A stretch of DNA of 57,732 nt from an uncultured Clostridia bacterium (GTDB lineage: Bacteria > Bacillota > Clostridia > Christensenellales > Borkfalkiaceae), in NCBI GenBank assembly GCA_947631005.1, contig CANRJR010000012.1, positions 1 to 57,732 of the forward strand, read 5' to 3'. The position numbers and the translations under genes were made by a program. The notes beneath the pieces were generated by a model. It did no database searches, was not told the DNA's origin, and saw only the letters and a program-made list of their open reading frames with translations. Positions 9,133 to 17,451 of the stretch are shown piece after piece. Position 1 is the stretch's first letter. Each line of letters begins with the position of its first letter.

Positions 9133-9138
9133 GCAAAA

Positions 9139-10479
9139 TTATTTTCTTCTGTTCATCAAACGGCGCACGAACGCGGGGATATCCCCCGAGCGATCCTCGT
9201 CTCCGTACGGTTCTTCGCTCTTCGGCGCGGGCGTAGGCGCGGGCGCGGGAGGCGTTGTGGGTTTTACGACGGGCGGCGCGACGGGCGCAGGCGCAGGTGC
9301 AGGCGTGGGCGCGGGCGGCGCGACGGGCGCAGGCGCGGGGGTGGGCGTTGCGGGTTTTACGACGGGAGCCGCGACGGGCGCGGGCTTCCCCGCCCACGTC
9401 TGCTGTTCGAGCTCGCCCATCACGCTCTCCGCAGACGAGAATCCCGTTGCGATCACGGTGACCTCCACTTCGTCGTGAATGTTCATGTCGACGCACGCGC
9501 CGACGATGACGAGACAGTTATAATCGACGATGCCGTGCAACCACTCGCACGCTCTCGAATATTCCTCCATGGTGAAATCCTGACCGCCGACGATATTGAC
9601 GATCATGCCTTTCGCGCCCTCGATGGTGGTGTCGACAAGCGGATTTTGCACGGCGAGGCGCAACGCCTCCACGATGCGGTTTTCGCCCTTGGCGACGCCG
9701 ACGCCCATATGCGCAAGTCCGTTGTTCTGCAATACGGTGCGCACGTCGGCAAAGTCGACGTGGATGAGCCCGGGGGTAACGATGAGATCGGCGAGCCCGC
9801 GGATGCCCTGTTTGAGCACGTCGTCCGCTACGGCGAACGCGTTGGCAAAGCTCTCCCCCTTGGGAATGACCGAGAGAATCTTTTGGTTGGGAATGATGAC
9901 GAGCGCGTCGACGTATTGGCGCAGACGGTCGATCCCGCGCAGGGCGATCTCCTTTCTGCGTCTCCCCTCGAAATCGAAAGGCTCGGTTACGACGGCGACC
10001 GTGAGGATCTTCAACTCGTGCGCAAGCTTGGCGATGACGGGCGCGGCTCCCGTGCCCGTTCCGCCTCCCATGCCCGCCGTAATGAAGAGAAGATCTGTCC
10101 CCTCGATGGCGCGCAGAAGTGCTTCGCGGCTCTCGGCGGCGGCGTTTTGCCCCACTTCGGGATTCGACCCCGCGCCGAGCCCCTTGGTGAGTTTCGCGCC
10201 GATCTGGATCTTTAAGGGAGCTTTATTGCACAAGAGGATCTGCGCGTCGGTGTTGACGGCGATGAACTCCGCGCTCGTGATCCCCGCGTCGATCATGCGG
10301 TTGACGGCGTTGTTGCCCGCGCCGCCCACGCCCATCACGCGGATCTTGGGAATGCCGTTGGTGATCACTTCGCCGAAAGCGGGCTCTTCCGCTTCGGTTG
10401 TTTCGGGAACGGCGTCGTCGCGGTCTTGGCGTTCGGGACGGGGATCTCCCCCGAGAAAGGGAATATTGTCGTTATACAT
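9139..10479 (-). CDS. ftsZ: Cell division protein FtsZ
   Basis: Tubulin-like GTPase that forms the division ring. 446 residues. An unusual acidic N-terminal extension of about 43 residues precedes the core. The GTP motif GMGGGTGTGAAP lies near residues 136-147. The T7 loop reads LIHVDFADV, with His where NxDFAD normally has Asn; the two Asp are kept. After the core comes a Pro/Ala/Val linker of about 55 residues with repeated PAPAPV units. The C-terminal peptide DIPAFVRRLMNRRK is the usual docking site for FtsA and other partners. GGAGG precedes the ATG. It follows ftsA after 17 bases. Confidence 0.97.
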   Translation of the reverse strand: MYNDNIPFLGGDPRPERQDRDDAVPETTEAEEPAFGEVITNGIPKIRVMGVGGAGNNAVNRMIDAGITSAEFIAVNTDAQILLCNKAPLKIQIGAKLTKGLGAGSNPEVGQNAAAESREALLRAIEGTDLLFITAGMGGGTGTGAAPVIAKLAHELKILTVAVVTEPFDFEGRRRKEIALRGIDRLRQYVDALVIIPNQKILSVIPKGESFANAFAVADDVLKQGIRGLADLIVTPGLIHVDFADVRTVLQNNGLAHMGVGVAKGENRIVEALRLAVQNPLVDTTIEGAKGMIVNIVGGQDFTMEEYSRACEWLHGIVDYNCLVIVGACVDMNIHDEVEVTVIATGFSSAESVMGELEQQTWAGKPAPVAAPVVKPATPTPAPAPVAPPAPTPAPAPAPVAPPVVKPTTPPAPAPTPAPKSEEPYGDEDRSGDIPAFVRRLMNRRK

Positions 10480-10496
10480 AATCGTTGTCCTCCGAA

Positions 10497-11642
10497 TCAG
10501 TTGAATAAGCGATAAAGCAGTTTGCCTTTGAGATGATCTTCATACGCCATGTCCGCAAGAGCGATGCGCGAGCTCATCGAAGGCTTGTTGTAGTAGGGAA
10601 TTTGCGGCACGAGAAGTTCGGTTTCGCGGTTGATCCGTCTCGTGAAGTGTTCGAGCGCGCCGCGAATATCCTGCACGCCCTCGCCCGTGACGTAGAGAGG
10701 CTTGTAGTCGAGCTCCCTCCCCCGCCCCGAACAGTCGTCGAGAAAGCTCGCGGCATAGGTGCAAATTTCGTCCATTCCGCGCTTTACGATCTCCACGAGC
10801 TTGTCCATGTCGATCGTGTAAAAGTTCCCGCCGAAATCGTATTCGGCTTTCCCGAGCGAGGTTTTGGCGAAGAGATTCGCCCGCGCGATGAGCGCGTTCG
10901 CAACGCGGTACGGTACGGGAAATGTGTTGATGATGTCCGCCGCGATCGTCCCCTTGCCGCACGGGAAAGTGTCCTGCGCGAGCACGCCGTTCCCGAGAAG
11001 AAGCTGGATCGTCGAGGAACAACAGCCCACGTCGAGAAGCAGCGCGTATTCGTCGCGGGTCTCGGACGGAATGAGATAGTTTGCGATCGCAAGTTCGGTC
11101 GGAATGTAGTGCGCCGCGATCTTCAACGGCTTCATCACCCTTTCGAGCGCAGACGCGAAATATTCGCTGCAATAAAAATACGAGAGCACGCCGTGAATGG
11201 AGGTGGTAACGAGCCCCGTCGGATCGACGACGCGGCGGTTATCCGCGGTGACGTAGATCATGCTCGTGGCGCGGATGAAGCGGTAGCCGTCGATCTCGCG
11301 CCGTCCCCCGCGGAACAGCGTTTCGAGCTCTTTCTCGCCGATCTTGCGCTTCTTGGGGAAGCTGATCACCTGTTCGAGCGGCTGAACGTATAAAAACTCG
11401 CTCGGCACGCCGATATAAAGCTCGCGGATGTTGCTCTGGGTGGACTTTTCCACATCGTTTACGAGGCGGACGATCACGTCGCGAAGTTCCTCTTCGTCGA
11501 GAAACCGCTTCTCCTCGTACCCCGCATACTCTTTTGTACTGCTTGCCCTGAAAAGGAAAGTGTGATTTACGCCGCGTTCCCCGACGAGCAGGGTGATCTC
11601 CGTAGAACGGATATCCAATACGGCTACGCTTTTGCGTCCCAT
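10497..11642 (-). CDS. ftsA: Divergent cell division protein FtsA
   Basis: Predicted actin-like membrane tether of FtsZ. 381 residues from the ATG at 11642, which follows ACGGAG. Position between divIB and ftsZ, an SHS2-like insert around residues 75-160 and a short C-terminal amphipathic end (GKLLYRLFN) support the call. The three nucleotide-binding motifs are all altered: LDIRSTEIT for LDIGSSKV (residue 9), LDVGCCSST for LDIGGGTT (residue 203) and VTGEGV for LTGGGA (residue 318). Either ATP binding is weak or lost, or this is a distinct actin-like subfamily. Confidence 0.83.
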   Translation of the reverse strand: MGRKSVAVLDIRSTEITLLVGERGVNHTFLFRASSTKEYAGYEEKRFLDEEELRDVIVRLVNDVEKSTQSNIRELYIGVPSEFLYVQPLEQVISFPKKRKIGEKELETLFRGGRREIDGYRFIRATSMIYVTADNRRVVDPTGLVTTSIHGVLSYFYCSEYFASALERVMKPLKIAAHYIPTELAIANYLIPSETRDEYALLLDVGCCSSTIQLLLGNGVLAQDTFPCGKGTIAADIINTFPVPYRVANALIARANLFAKTSLGKAEYDFGGNFYTIDMDKLVEIVKRGMDEICTYAASFLDDCSGRGRELDYKPLYVTGEGVQDIRGALEHFTRRINRETELLVPQIPYYNKPSMSSRIALADMAYEDHLKGKLLYRLFN

Positions 11643-11691
11643 GCGTCGCTCCGTTCCGCGCCCTTTGCGCGGTAGTATAAGTATATAAACG

Positions 11692-11720
11692 ATTATAACA
11701 GATAATATGCGCGTTGTCAA
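11692..11720 (-). promoter_or_regulatory. Consensus promoter of ftsA-ftsZ
   Basis: On the minus strand TTGACA (11720-11715), a 17-base spacer and TATAAT (11697-11692). The leader to ftsA is about 45 bases. It lies downstream of the divIB terminator, so ftsAZ form a transcript separate from the wall-precursor genes. Confidence 0.88.
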
Positions 11721-11750
11721 GGACTTGAACGCAGTTTTCCGACGCATACG

Positions 11751-11774
11751 AAAAAAGCGTCCCCGAAGGGACGC
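11751..11774 (-). terminator. Terminator after divIB
   Basis: The minus strand gives stem GCGTCCC/GGGACGC with a TTCG tetraloop, then six Ts. It closes the mraZ-to-divIB operon about 15 bases after the last stop codon. Confidence 0.88.
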
Positions 11775-11788
11775 GGTTTTTCGGACGG

Positions 11789-12577
11789 TCAGCTCAAACG
11801 GCTGTCGCGGCTGTAATCGGGCTCTTGCACCTCGCCCGTATCGCGGTCGTCGAGCACGGTGATAAAGCCGAAAATGCGGTTTTCGTCGGAGAGCGAAAAA
11901 TACTTTTCGACCGCCGCTTTCGCCTTTTCCGCGGGCGCAACCGTGGGATTGATGAGGTCGATCACCACGCCCTCTCGCATGCGGATGCGGAAAAAGTCGT
12001 ACCTCTCCTCGGATGTGACCGAATTGAGCTCGACGGAAACGACGTTGGCGCGAAGTTCGTTGAGGTCGTCGCGCATGGCGAGCATCGCCTCCATGAGCTC
12101 GGGATAGTACGTCCCCTGCTCCCCCTCCTCCGCGCCGAACGAGAAGCCGCTTAACACGATGTTTTCCCCGCCGTCGATGCGGTTGACGTTGGTCTCCTTT
12201 TCGTAGAGGTATTTGCCCTCGGTGTCGAAGATCGAGAACCCACCCTCCGCATGCGCCAGCGCAAAGCACTCCTTTCTTTCGGCGACGACGAGATGGACGG
12301 ACGACGGATATTTCTTTTCGATCTCGCGGACGTAGAACGCGGGATATTCCTCCACGGCGGATTCCACGTCGCCGAGCTTCAAAAAGGTCGTGCTCTTGCC
12401 TACAAACCCGTCGAGCTTTTCGCGCAGCTCGGCGGCGTCCGTCTCCCCCTCCTGCGAATAGGTTTGGAATTCGGTGCGCACATAGGTCACCGTAAACACG
12501 GCGTTGAGCCCCGCGCCGATCGCCGCGGCGAGAAGCAAAAAGGCAAAGAGTGTGATGAGGATGGTCCTTGTTTTCAT
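11789..12577 (-). CDS. divIB: Cell division protein DivIB/FtsQ
   Basis: Membrane-anchored scaffold of the divisome that works with FtsL and DivIC outside the membrane. 262 residues from the ATG at 12577, with GGAG upstream; a longer open frame exists but lacks a start signal. A short positively charged N-terminus is followed by one membrane segment (about residues 5-27) and then an extracellular POTRA-like region (VYVR-type start, GKSTTFLKL, then ASVEYP-like text). The position after murA and before ftsA is typical for DivIB. Sequence conservation in this family is low, so the call leans on topology and context. Confidence 0.85.
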   Translation of the reverse strand: MKTRTILITLFAFLLLAAAIGAGLNAVFTVTYVRTEFQTYSQEGETDAAELREKLDGFVGKSTTFLKLGDVESAVEEYPAFYVREIEKKYPSSVHLVVAERKECFALAHAEGGFSIFDTEGKYLYEKETNVNRIDGGENIVLSGFSFGAEEGEQGTYYPELMEAMLAMRDDLNELRANVVSVELNSVTSEERYDFFRIRMREGVVIDLINPTVAPAEKAKAAVEKYFSLSDENRIFGFITVLDDRDTGEVQEPDYSRDSRLS

Positions 12578-12597
12578 ATGTATCGCTCCGTAGGGCG

Positions 12598-13854
12598 TTA
12601 CACGCGCACGCGCTTGATCTCCGCCCCGAGATTTTTCAGCTTCCCCTGCATATCCGAATATCCTCTGTCGATATGCGAAAGATCGTAAACTTCGCTCGTG
12701 CCCTCCGCGCCGAGTGCCGCCAAAACGAGTGCCGCGCCGCCGCGGAGATCCCCCGCCGTGACCGACGCCCCGTGCAGCCCTTTCACGCCGCGGACAAAGG
12801 CGTTTCTGCCCTTTACTTCGATGTCCGCGCCCATCTTCTGCAATTCGGGAACATACTTGAAACGGGTCTCGAAGAGATTCTCCACAATGAGCGCGCCGCC
12901 CTCGCATACCGAATTGAGCGCGGTCATTTGCGCTTGCAGGTCGGTGGGAAAGCCGGGGAAGGGCATCGTCTCGATCCTGCGGTTGCATTTGAGACGCCCG
13001 TAACTTGCTATTCTTATTTTATCATTTTTGGTATGGATTTTGCAACCGTTTTCACGCAATTTGTGCAAAAGTAATCCGAGACTTTCGCTTTTTACGCCGC
13101 TTACCTCGATCTCACCGCCGCACAGGGCGCACGCGATGAGGAAAGTTCCCGCCTCGATGCGGTCTTTTACGGGCAAATACTCCGCGCCGTGCAACTTTTT
13201 TACGCCTTCGATGACGATGACGTCGCTCCCCGCTCCCGCGACGTTTGCCCCCATCGCGTTGAGAAAATTTTGCAAATCGACGATCTCGGGCTCTTTCGCC
13301 GCGCCTTCGAGCACCGTTCTCCCCTCCGCTTCGACAGCGGCAAGCAAGATATTTTCGGTCGCCCCGACGGACGGAAAATCGAGCACGATCTCCGCGCCCG
13401 TCAGCTTCTCGCATTCGCAGTATATGTATCCGTCCCGTTCGCAAATGGAAACGCCGAGCCGTTTGAGCGCGTTGAGATGCAGGTCGATGGGACGAAGCCC
13501 GATGTCGCATCCCCCGGGGTAGGCGATCACGGCGCGGTGGAAGCGCGACAGCAAAGAGCCGAGCATGAATACGGACGAGCGCAATTCTTTGGTGAGCGAC
13601 GAAGAGATGCGGTGATCCCCCGCGTTCGCGCTGTCGACGACGGCGTTCCCGTCGCGGAATACGACCTCCGCGCCGAGCTCCCGCAAGATCTGCGCCATAC
13701 ACGCCACGTCGGTAATGGGCGGCGTTTCGCGGACGGTCACGCGCTCCTCCGTCAAAATGCAAGCGGCGAGAAGCGGCAACACGGAATTTTTCGCCGACTG
13801 CGCGCGAACGCTTCCGAACAGACGCCTCCCGCCCTCTATGATGAATTTATCCAT
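12598..13854 (-). CDS. murA: UDP-GlcNAc 1-carboxyvinyltransferase
   Basis: First committed step of peptidoglycan synthesis: adds enolpyruvate from PEP to UDP-GlcNAc. 418 residues, standard. The N-terminal GGRRLFGSVRAQSAKNSVLP, the catalytic Cys in PGGCDIGLRPIDLH, and FPGFPTDLQAQ are all present. The catalytic position is Cys, so fosfomycin sensitivity is expected, as the drug alkylates that residue. GAGAGG precedes the ATG. The segment around 13005-13060 is strikingly AT-rich compared with the rest of the gene. It sits where murG is often found. Confidence 0.96.
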   Translation of the reverse strand: MDKFIIEGGRRLFGSVRAQSAKNSVLPLLAACILTEERVTVRETPPITDVACMAQILRELGAEVVFRDGNAVVDSANAGDHRISSSLTKELRSSVFMLGSLLSRFHRAVIAYPGGCDIGLRPIDLHLNALKRLGVSICERDGYIYCECEKLTGAEIVLDFPSVGATENILLAAVEAEGRTVLEGAAKEPEIVDLQNFLNAMGANVAGAGSDVIVIEGVKKLHGAEYLPVKDRIEAGTFLIACALCGGEIEVSGVKSESLGLLLHKLRENGCKIHTKNDKIRIASYGRLKCNRRIETMPFPGFPTDLQAQMTALNSVCEGGALIVENLFETRFKYVPELQKMGADIEVKGRNAFVRGVKGLHGASVTAGDLRGGAALVLAALGAEGTSEVYDLSHIDRGYSDMQGKLKNLGAEIKRVRV

Positions 13855-13887
13855 AGGTTTACCTCTCGTATCTCCGAAAACACGGAA

Positions 13888-13906
13888 ATGCCCGCAAGAC
13901 GGGCAT
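13888..13906 (-). promoter_or_regulatory. Hairpin between ftsW and murA
   Basis: A 7-bp stem ATGCCCG/CGGGCAT with a five-base loop lies in the 62-base gap before murA. The run after it is only TTTCCGTGTTTT, so it may act as a weak attenuator or a transcript-processing site. Confidence 0.4.
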
Positions 13907-13916
13907 CCCGCGATGT

Positions 13917-15104
13917 TCAGTTAGTATATCCTATGAATTTCCTCCTTTCGTTGTGCCTCGATACGCAGTACACGAGCCCCATGCCCGCCATCGTTACGAT
14001 GAGCGACGTATTCCCCGCCGAAACGAGCGGAAGCGGCAGACCCGTCGGCGGAATACACCCGCTCACGACGAGCGCGTTGAGCGCGGATTGCACCGCAAAG
14101 ACGAGCGTAATGCCCGAAACGAGCATATATCCGTAAAAATTATCGCACGCGTTGGCGATGCGGAAGCCGCGATAGACGATGAAAAAAATGAGGGCGAACA
14201 GCAACAAAACGCCCAAAAATCCCGTCTCCTCGGCAATGACCGAGAGGATGAAGTCGCTCTCCGAAAAGGGCAAAAAGCGATACTTCTGACGGGAACGGAA
14301 GAGTCCCGTCCCGAAAAATTTTCCGTTCCCGAGCGCGTACAGCGATTGGATGAGCTGATACCCCTCCGCCTTGGGCGACGCCCACGGGTCGACGAACGCG
14401 GAGAGCCGTTGCAGGCGATAGGGTTCGGCGACGATGAGCACGGGCACGAGGAAGAGCACGGGAACGCAAATGGCGCACAACGCTTTTTTGGAAACGCCGC
14501 CGAGAAAGATCATGCCCACCATGAGCGCGCCCACGCACATCGTCACCGACATATTGGGTTCGAGCATGATGAGCACGCAGATCGCGATCCCCCCGCCGAG
14601 CACGGGCAGAACGCCCGTAAGCGTGCGCATGCGCGCAGGGTCTTTGGCGAAATATCCCGCCGTGAACAGGATAAACCCGTATTTGGCAATCTCGGACGGC
14701 TGAACGGTGAACGCGCCGAAACCGAGCCAGCGCGTCGCACCGTAGTTGCTCTTGCCGAGCCCCGGCACAAAGACGAGGGCGAGAAGCACGAGCGACAAGA
14801 TCAACGCGGGAATGCCGATCTTTTGCAGACGGCGGTAATCGAGAAAGGCAATCGCCGCCATCGCCGCCAGCCCGACCGCGAACCCGACCAACTGCTTTTT
14901 GAAAAAGTAGAGACTGTCGCCGTACTGCACTTCGGCGTTGTAACAGCTTGCGGAATACACGCAAACCACGCCGTACGCCGCGAGCACAACCACGGCGATC
15001 AAAAACAGCAGGTCGCCCCTCCCCGCCTTTCCCTCCGCGGCGGGAAACGCACTACTCCGCTTCAACGTCCCCTCCGCGGCGGGAAACGCGCTACTCCGCT
15101 TCAA
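13917..15104 (-). CDS. ftsW: SEDS-family peptidoglycan polymerase FtsW/SpoVE
   Basis: Lipid II polymerase of the division or spore-cortex machinery, a partner of the class B PBP encoded upstream. Up to 395 residues with about ten membrane segments. SEDS signatures include WLGFGAFTVQPSEIAKYG, LIQSLYALGNGKFFGTGLFRS and the C-terminal GLPLPLVSAGNTS. The N-terminus contains two 13-residue tandem copies of KRSSAFPAAEGT-type sequence before the first membrane segment. Both copies offer a TTG start (15104 and 15065) behind GGAGGGG, so the true start is uncertain by 13 residues. The first start overlaps the murD stop by 14 bases. Confidence 0.93.
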   Translation of the reverse strand: MKRSSAFPAAEGTLKRSSAFPAAEGKAGRGDLLFLIAVVVLAAYGVVCVYSASCYNAEVQYGDSLYFFKKQLVGFAVGLAAMAAIAFLDYRRLQKIGIPALILSLVLLALVFVPGLGKSNYGATRWLGFGAFTVQPSEIAKYGFILFTAGYFAKDPARMRTLTGVLPVLGGGIAICVLIMLEPNMSVTMCVGALMVGMIFLGGVSKKALCAICVPVLFLVPVLIVAEPYRLQRLSAFVDPWASPKAEGYQLIQSLYALGNGKFFGTGLFRSRQKYRFLPFSESDFILSVIAEETGFLGVLLLFALIFFIVYRGFRIANACDNFYGYMLVSGITLVFAVQSALNALVVSGCIPPTGLPLPLVSAGNTSLIVTMAGMGLVYCVSRHNERRKFIGYTN

Positions 15105-15109
15105 CGTCC
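15032..15109. repeat. 39-base tandem duplication at the murD/ftsW junction
   Basis: Two adjacent 39-base copies (15032-15070 and 15071-15109) differ at a single base. On the minus strand each copy contains GGAGGGGACG followed by TTG AAG CGG AGT AG. The upstream copy therefore holds the murD stop codon as well as the ftsW ribosome-binding region and start codon. The duplication is in frame for ftsW. Confidence 0.92.
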
Positions 15110-16473
15110 CCTCCCGCGCCCGCCTGTTCTTTGCGCAACGTTTCGAGGATCTCGACGAAGCGGTCGCCCCGCTCCTCGTAGCTCTTGAACGAATCGAAGC
15201 TCGCGGAGGCGGGCGAAAGCAATACGTTTTGCCCCGGTTTTGCGGTGAGATAGGCGACGCGCACCGCCATATCGAACGGGCGGCAGAGGGTGACCGCCGA
15301 GAAGCCGCGCTTTAAGGCGGCGTTCAGCACGCGGAAGGCGTTTTCGCCGTAGATGACGGCGTGCACGACGCCCGAAGTTTTCACCGCGTCGAAGAGCGGT
15401 TCATAGGAATAGCCCTTGTCTTTCCCGCCGACGAGCAGAATGCTCTCCCCTCTTACGCTCCCGATCGCCTTGACCGCCGAATCGACGTTGGTCGCCTTGG
15501 AATCGTCGATGAACGTTACGCCGCCGAGTTCGCCGACGTTTTGCAGGCGGTGCTTTACGCCGCGGAACGTTTTGAGCGCGGTCGCAATGGCGGCGTTGCC
15601 CGCCCCGAACAGCTTGGCGGCGCAGATCGCGGCGAGGGCGTTGGCGCGGTTGTGCTCCCCGTCGACCGTCAGTTCGGATTCGCGGCAGATACGCTCGTCG
15701 CGGAAGCACAGATAGCCGTCCGAAAGATATCCCCCGTCCACCCGCTCACGGACGGAAAACCACACGATCTTTGCCTTGGTCTTTTCGGCAAAGCCGCGCA
15801 CGACGGGATCGTCGTAATTGAGCACGGCGTATTCGCTCTCCGCGCTGTTTTTGAGGATGCGCGATTTGAGGTAGATGTAATTTTCAAACGTGTAGTGGCG
15901 GTTGAGGTGATCTTCGGTGACGTTGAGGACGACGGCGACGTGCGGACGGAGGGAATAGAGCGTTTCGAGCTGGAACGAGGAAATTTCCGCGACGGCGATC
16001 CCGTCCTCCCCGAGCTCGTCCAAACACGCGGTGAGCGGCTTGCCGACATTCCCGCAGGCGACCGAGTTCGCGCCCGCCGCGCGCAGGATCGCTTCGAGCA
16101 TGGTCACCGTCGTCGTTTTGCCGTTCGTTCCCGTCACCGCGACGCACGGACACCGCAACGCGAGCGCGCCGAGTTCACATTCGCCGATGATGCGCTTCCC
16201 CGCGCGGCGAAAGGCGACGGGCAGCGGGTGATCGACGGGGATCCCCGGGCTCAACACGAGCACGTCGCAGTGCGCGCTCTTCTCGGTGAGTTCCTCGGGG
16301 GCGACCGTAATACAACCGAGCGCGGTCAGTTTCGACTGCGCCGCGGCGACGTTGTCGTCCTGTACGTCGTCGTACAGATACACTTTCGCGCCTTTCGAAA
16401 GCAGGTACTCCGCGCTTGCAACGCCCGAACGGGACAAGCCCGCGACAAGAAAGGTCTGTCTGGAAAATAACAT
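15091..16473 (-). CDS. murD: UDP-N-acetylmuramoyl-L-alanine--D-glutamate ligase
   Basis: ATP-dependent addition of D-Glu to UDP-MurNAc-L-Ala. 460 residues, typical length. The N-terminal Rossmann-like domain begins TFLVAGLSRSGVASAEYL. The ATP loop GTNGKTTT lies in the central domain with the Mg-binding EISSFQL region after it. The C-terminal domain carries LSPASASFDSFKSYEERGDRF. GGAGCAGAT precedes the ATG. The last codons fall inside the 39-base tandem duplication shared with the ftsW start, so its C-terminal tail (GGDVEAE) may have changed recently. Confidence 0.96.
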   Translation of the reverse strand: MLFSRQTFLVAGLSRSGVASAEYLLSKGAKVYLYDDVQDDNVAAAQSKLTALGCITVAPEELTEKSAHCDVLVLSPGIPVDHPLPVAFRRAGKRIIGECELGALALRCPCVAVTGTNGKTTTVTMLEAILRAAGANSVACGNVGKPLTACLDELGEDGIAVAEISSFQLETLYSLRPHVAVVLNVTEDHLNRHYTFENYIYLKSRILKNSAESEYAVLNYDDPVVRGFAEKTKAKIVWFSVRERVDGGYLSDGYLCFRDERICRESELTVDGEHNRANALAAICAAKLFGAGNAAIATALKTFRGVKHRLQNVGELGGVTFIDDSKATNVDSAVKAIGSVRGESILLVGGKDKGYSYEPLFDAVKTSGVVHAVIYGENAFRVLNAALKRGFSAVTLCRPFDMAVRVAYLTAKPGQNVLLSPASASFDSFKSYEERGDRFVEILETLRKEQAGAGGDVEAE

Positions 16474-16500
16474 ATCTGCTCCTTTTCCCCGCGGCGGGGA

Positions 16501-17451
16501 TCAGGCAAACGGAAAGAGCAAGGTTGCGCCCACGACCGCCGTGATCGCGGCGTACGCATAGGCGATCTTGCCCTCGGCGTACCCCTTTTCCTGAAAATGA
16601 TGGTGGATGGGTGCCATGAGGAAGATCCGTTTCCCCGTTTTTTTATAGTATATTACTTGCAGGATCACAGATATGCTTGAAAGTACAAACGCGCCGCCCG
16701 CAATGGGAATGACGAGCGCGTTTCCCGAAAACAGCGCGATACACGCGGCGAAACCTCCCAACGAAAGCGAGCCCGTGTCCCCCATGAACACGCTCGCGCG
16801 GTTGGTGTTGAAGAGAAGAAATCCCCCGAGCGCGCCCGTCAGAGAGAAGCAGAGCAGCGAAAAGCTCTCCCCCTGTTTTTGCAAGACGAGCAAAACGCCC
16901 AGCACGCAGAAGAACACCGCCGAGACCGAGCCCGCAAGTCCGTCTAACCCGTCCGTCAAATTGACGCCGTTCACCGTGGCGACGAACACGAAAATGCAGA
17001 GCGGGAACATCCACCAGCCGATGTCGAACGAGAGCCGCGTATAGGGAATGGAGAGTACGGTGAGCCCGTTCAAACAGCAGTAGACGCCCGCGATCACGGC
17101 GACGGCGAGCTGGAATACGATCTTTTGGTAGGGTCGAAGCCCGAGGTTGTTCCCCCGCCGCTTTTTGAGCATGTCGTCGAGAAAGCCGACGATGAGATAC
17201 CCGAAGCCGACGGCGAGCGTCACCAAAAAGGGCTTGTCCCGACCGCCGCAAACGGCGAGCGCGACGAGCGCGGCGGCAAAGAGAAAGGCGAGCCCGCCCA
17301 TCGTGGGCGTCCCGCCCTTATCGGCGTGTTCCTTGACGTACGACAGAATGTTCTGCCCCGCGCCTACCCGCCGCAACAGCGGGATCAGCGCGGCGCACAA
17401 CGCCGCCGACAGCACAAAACTCACCGTAAGACAAAACAATATCTTCGTCAC
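16501..17451 (-). CDS. mraY: Phospho-MurNAc-pentapeptide translocase
   Basis: Integral membrane enzyme that links UDP-MurNAc-pentapeptide to undecaprenyl phosphate, giving lipid I. 316 residues with about ten membrane segments. Motifs include GGTPTMGGLAF, the catalytic Asp region GFLDDMLKKR, NLTDGLDGLAG, FMGDTGSLSLGG and APIHHHFQ near the C-terminus. The start overlaps the murE stop (ATGA). murF normally stands between murE and mraY and is missing here. Confidence 0.96.
   Translation of the reverse strand: MTKILFCLTVSFVLSAALCAALIPLLRRVGAGQNILSYVKEHADKGGTPTMGGLAFLFAAALVALAVCGGRDKPFLVTLAVGFGYLIVGFLDDMLKKRRGNNLGLRPYQKIVFQLAVAVIAGVYCCLNGLTVLSIPYTRLSFDIGWWMFPLCIFVFVATVNGVNLTDGLDGLAGSVSAVFFCVLGVLLVLQKQGESFSLLCFSLTGALGGFLLFNTNRASVFMGDTGSLSLGGFAACIALFSGNALVIPIAGGAFVLSSISVILQVIYYKKTGKRIFLMAPIHHHFQEKGYAEGKIAYAYAAITAVVGATLLFPFA

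Noticed and set aside
10497-12269. A longer ftsA starting up to 209 codons upstream
   Set aside because: The extra part crosses the ftsA promoter and the divIB terminator and reads through divIB in another frame.
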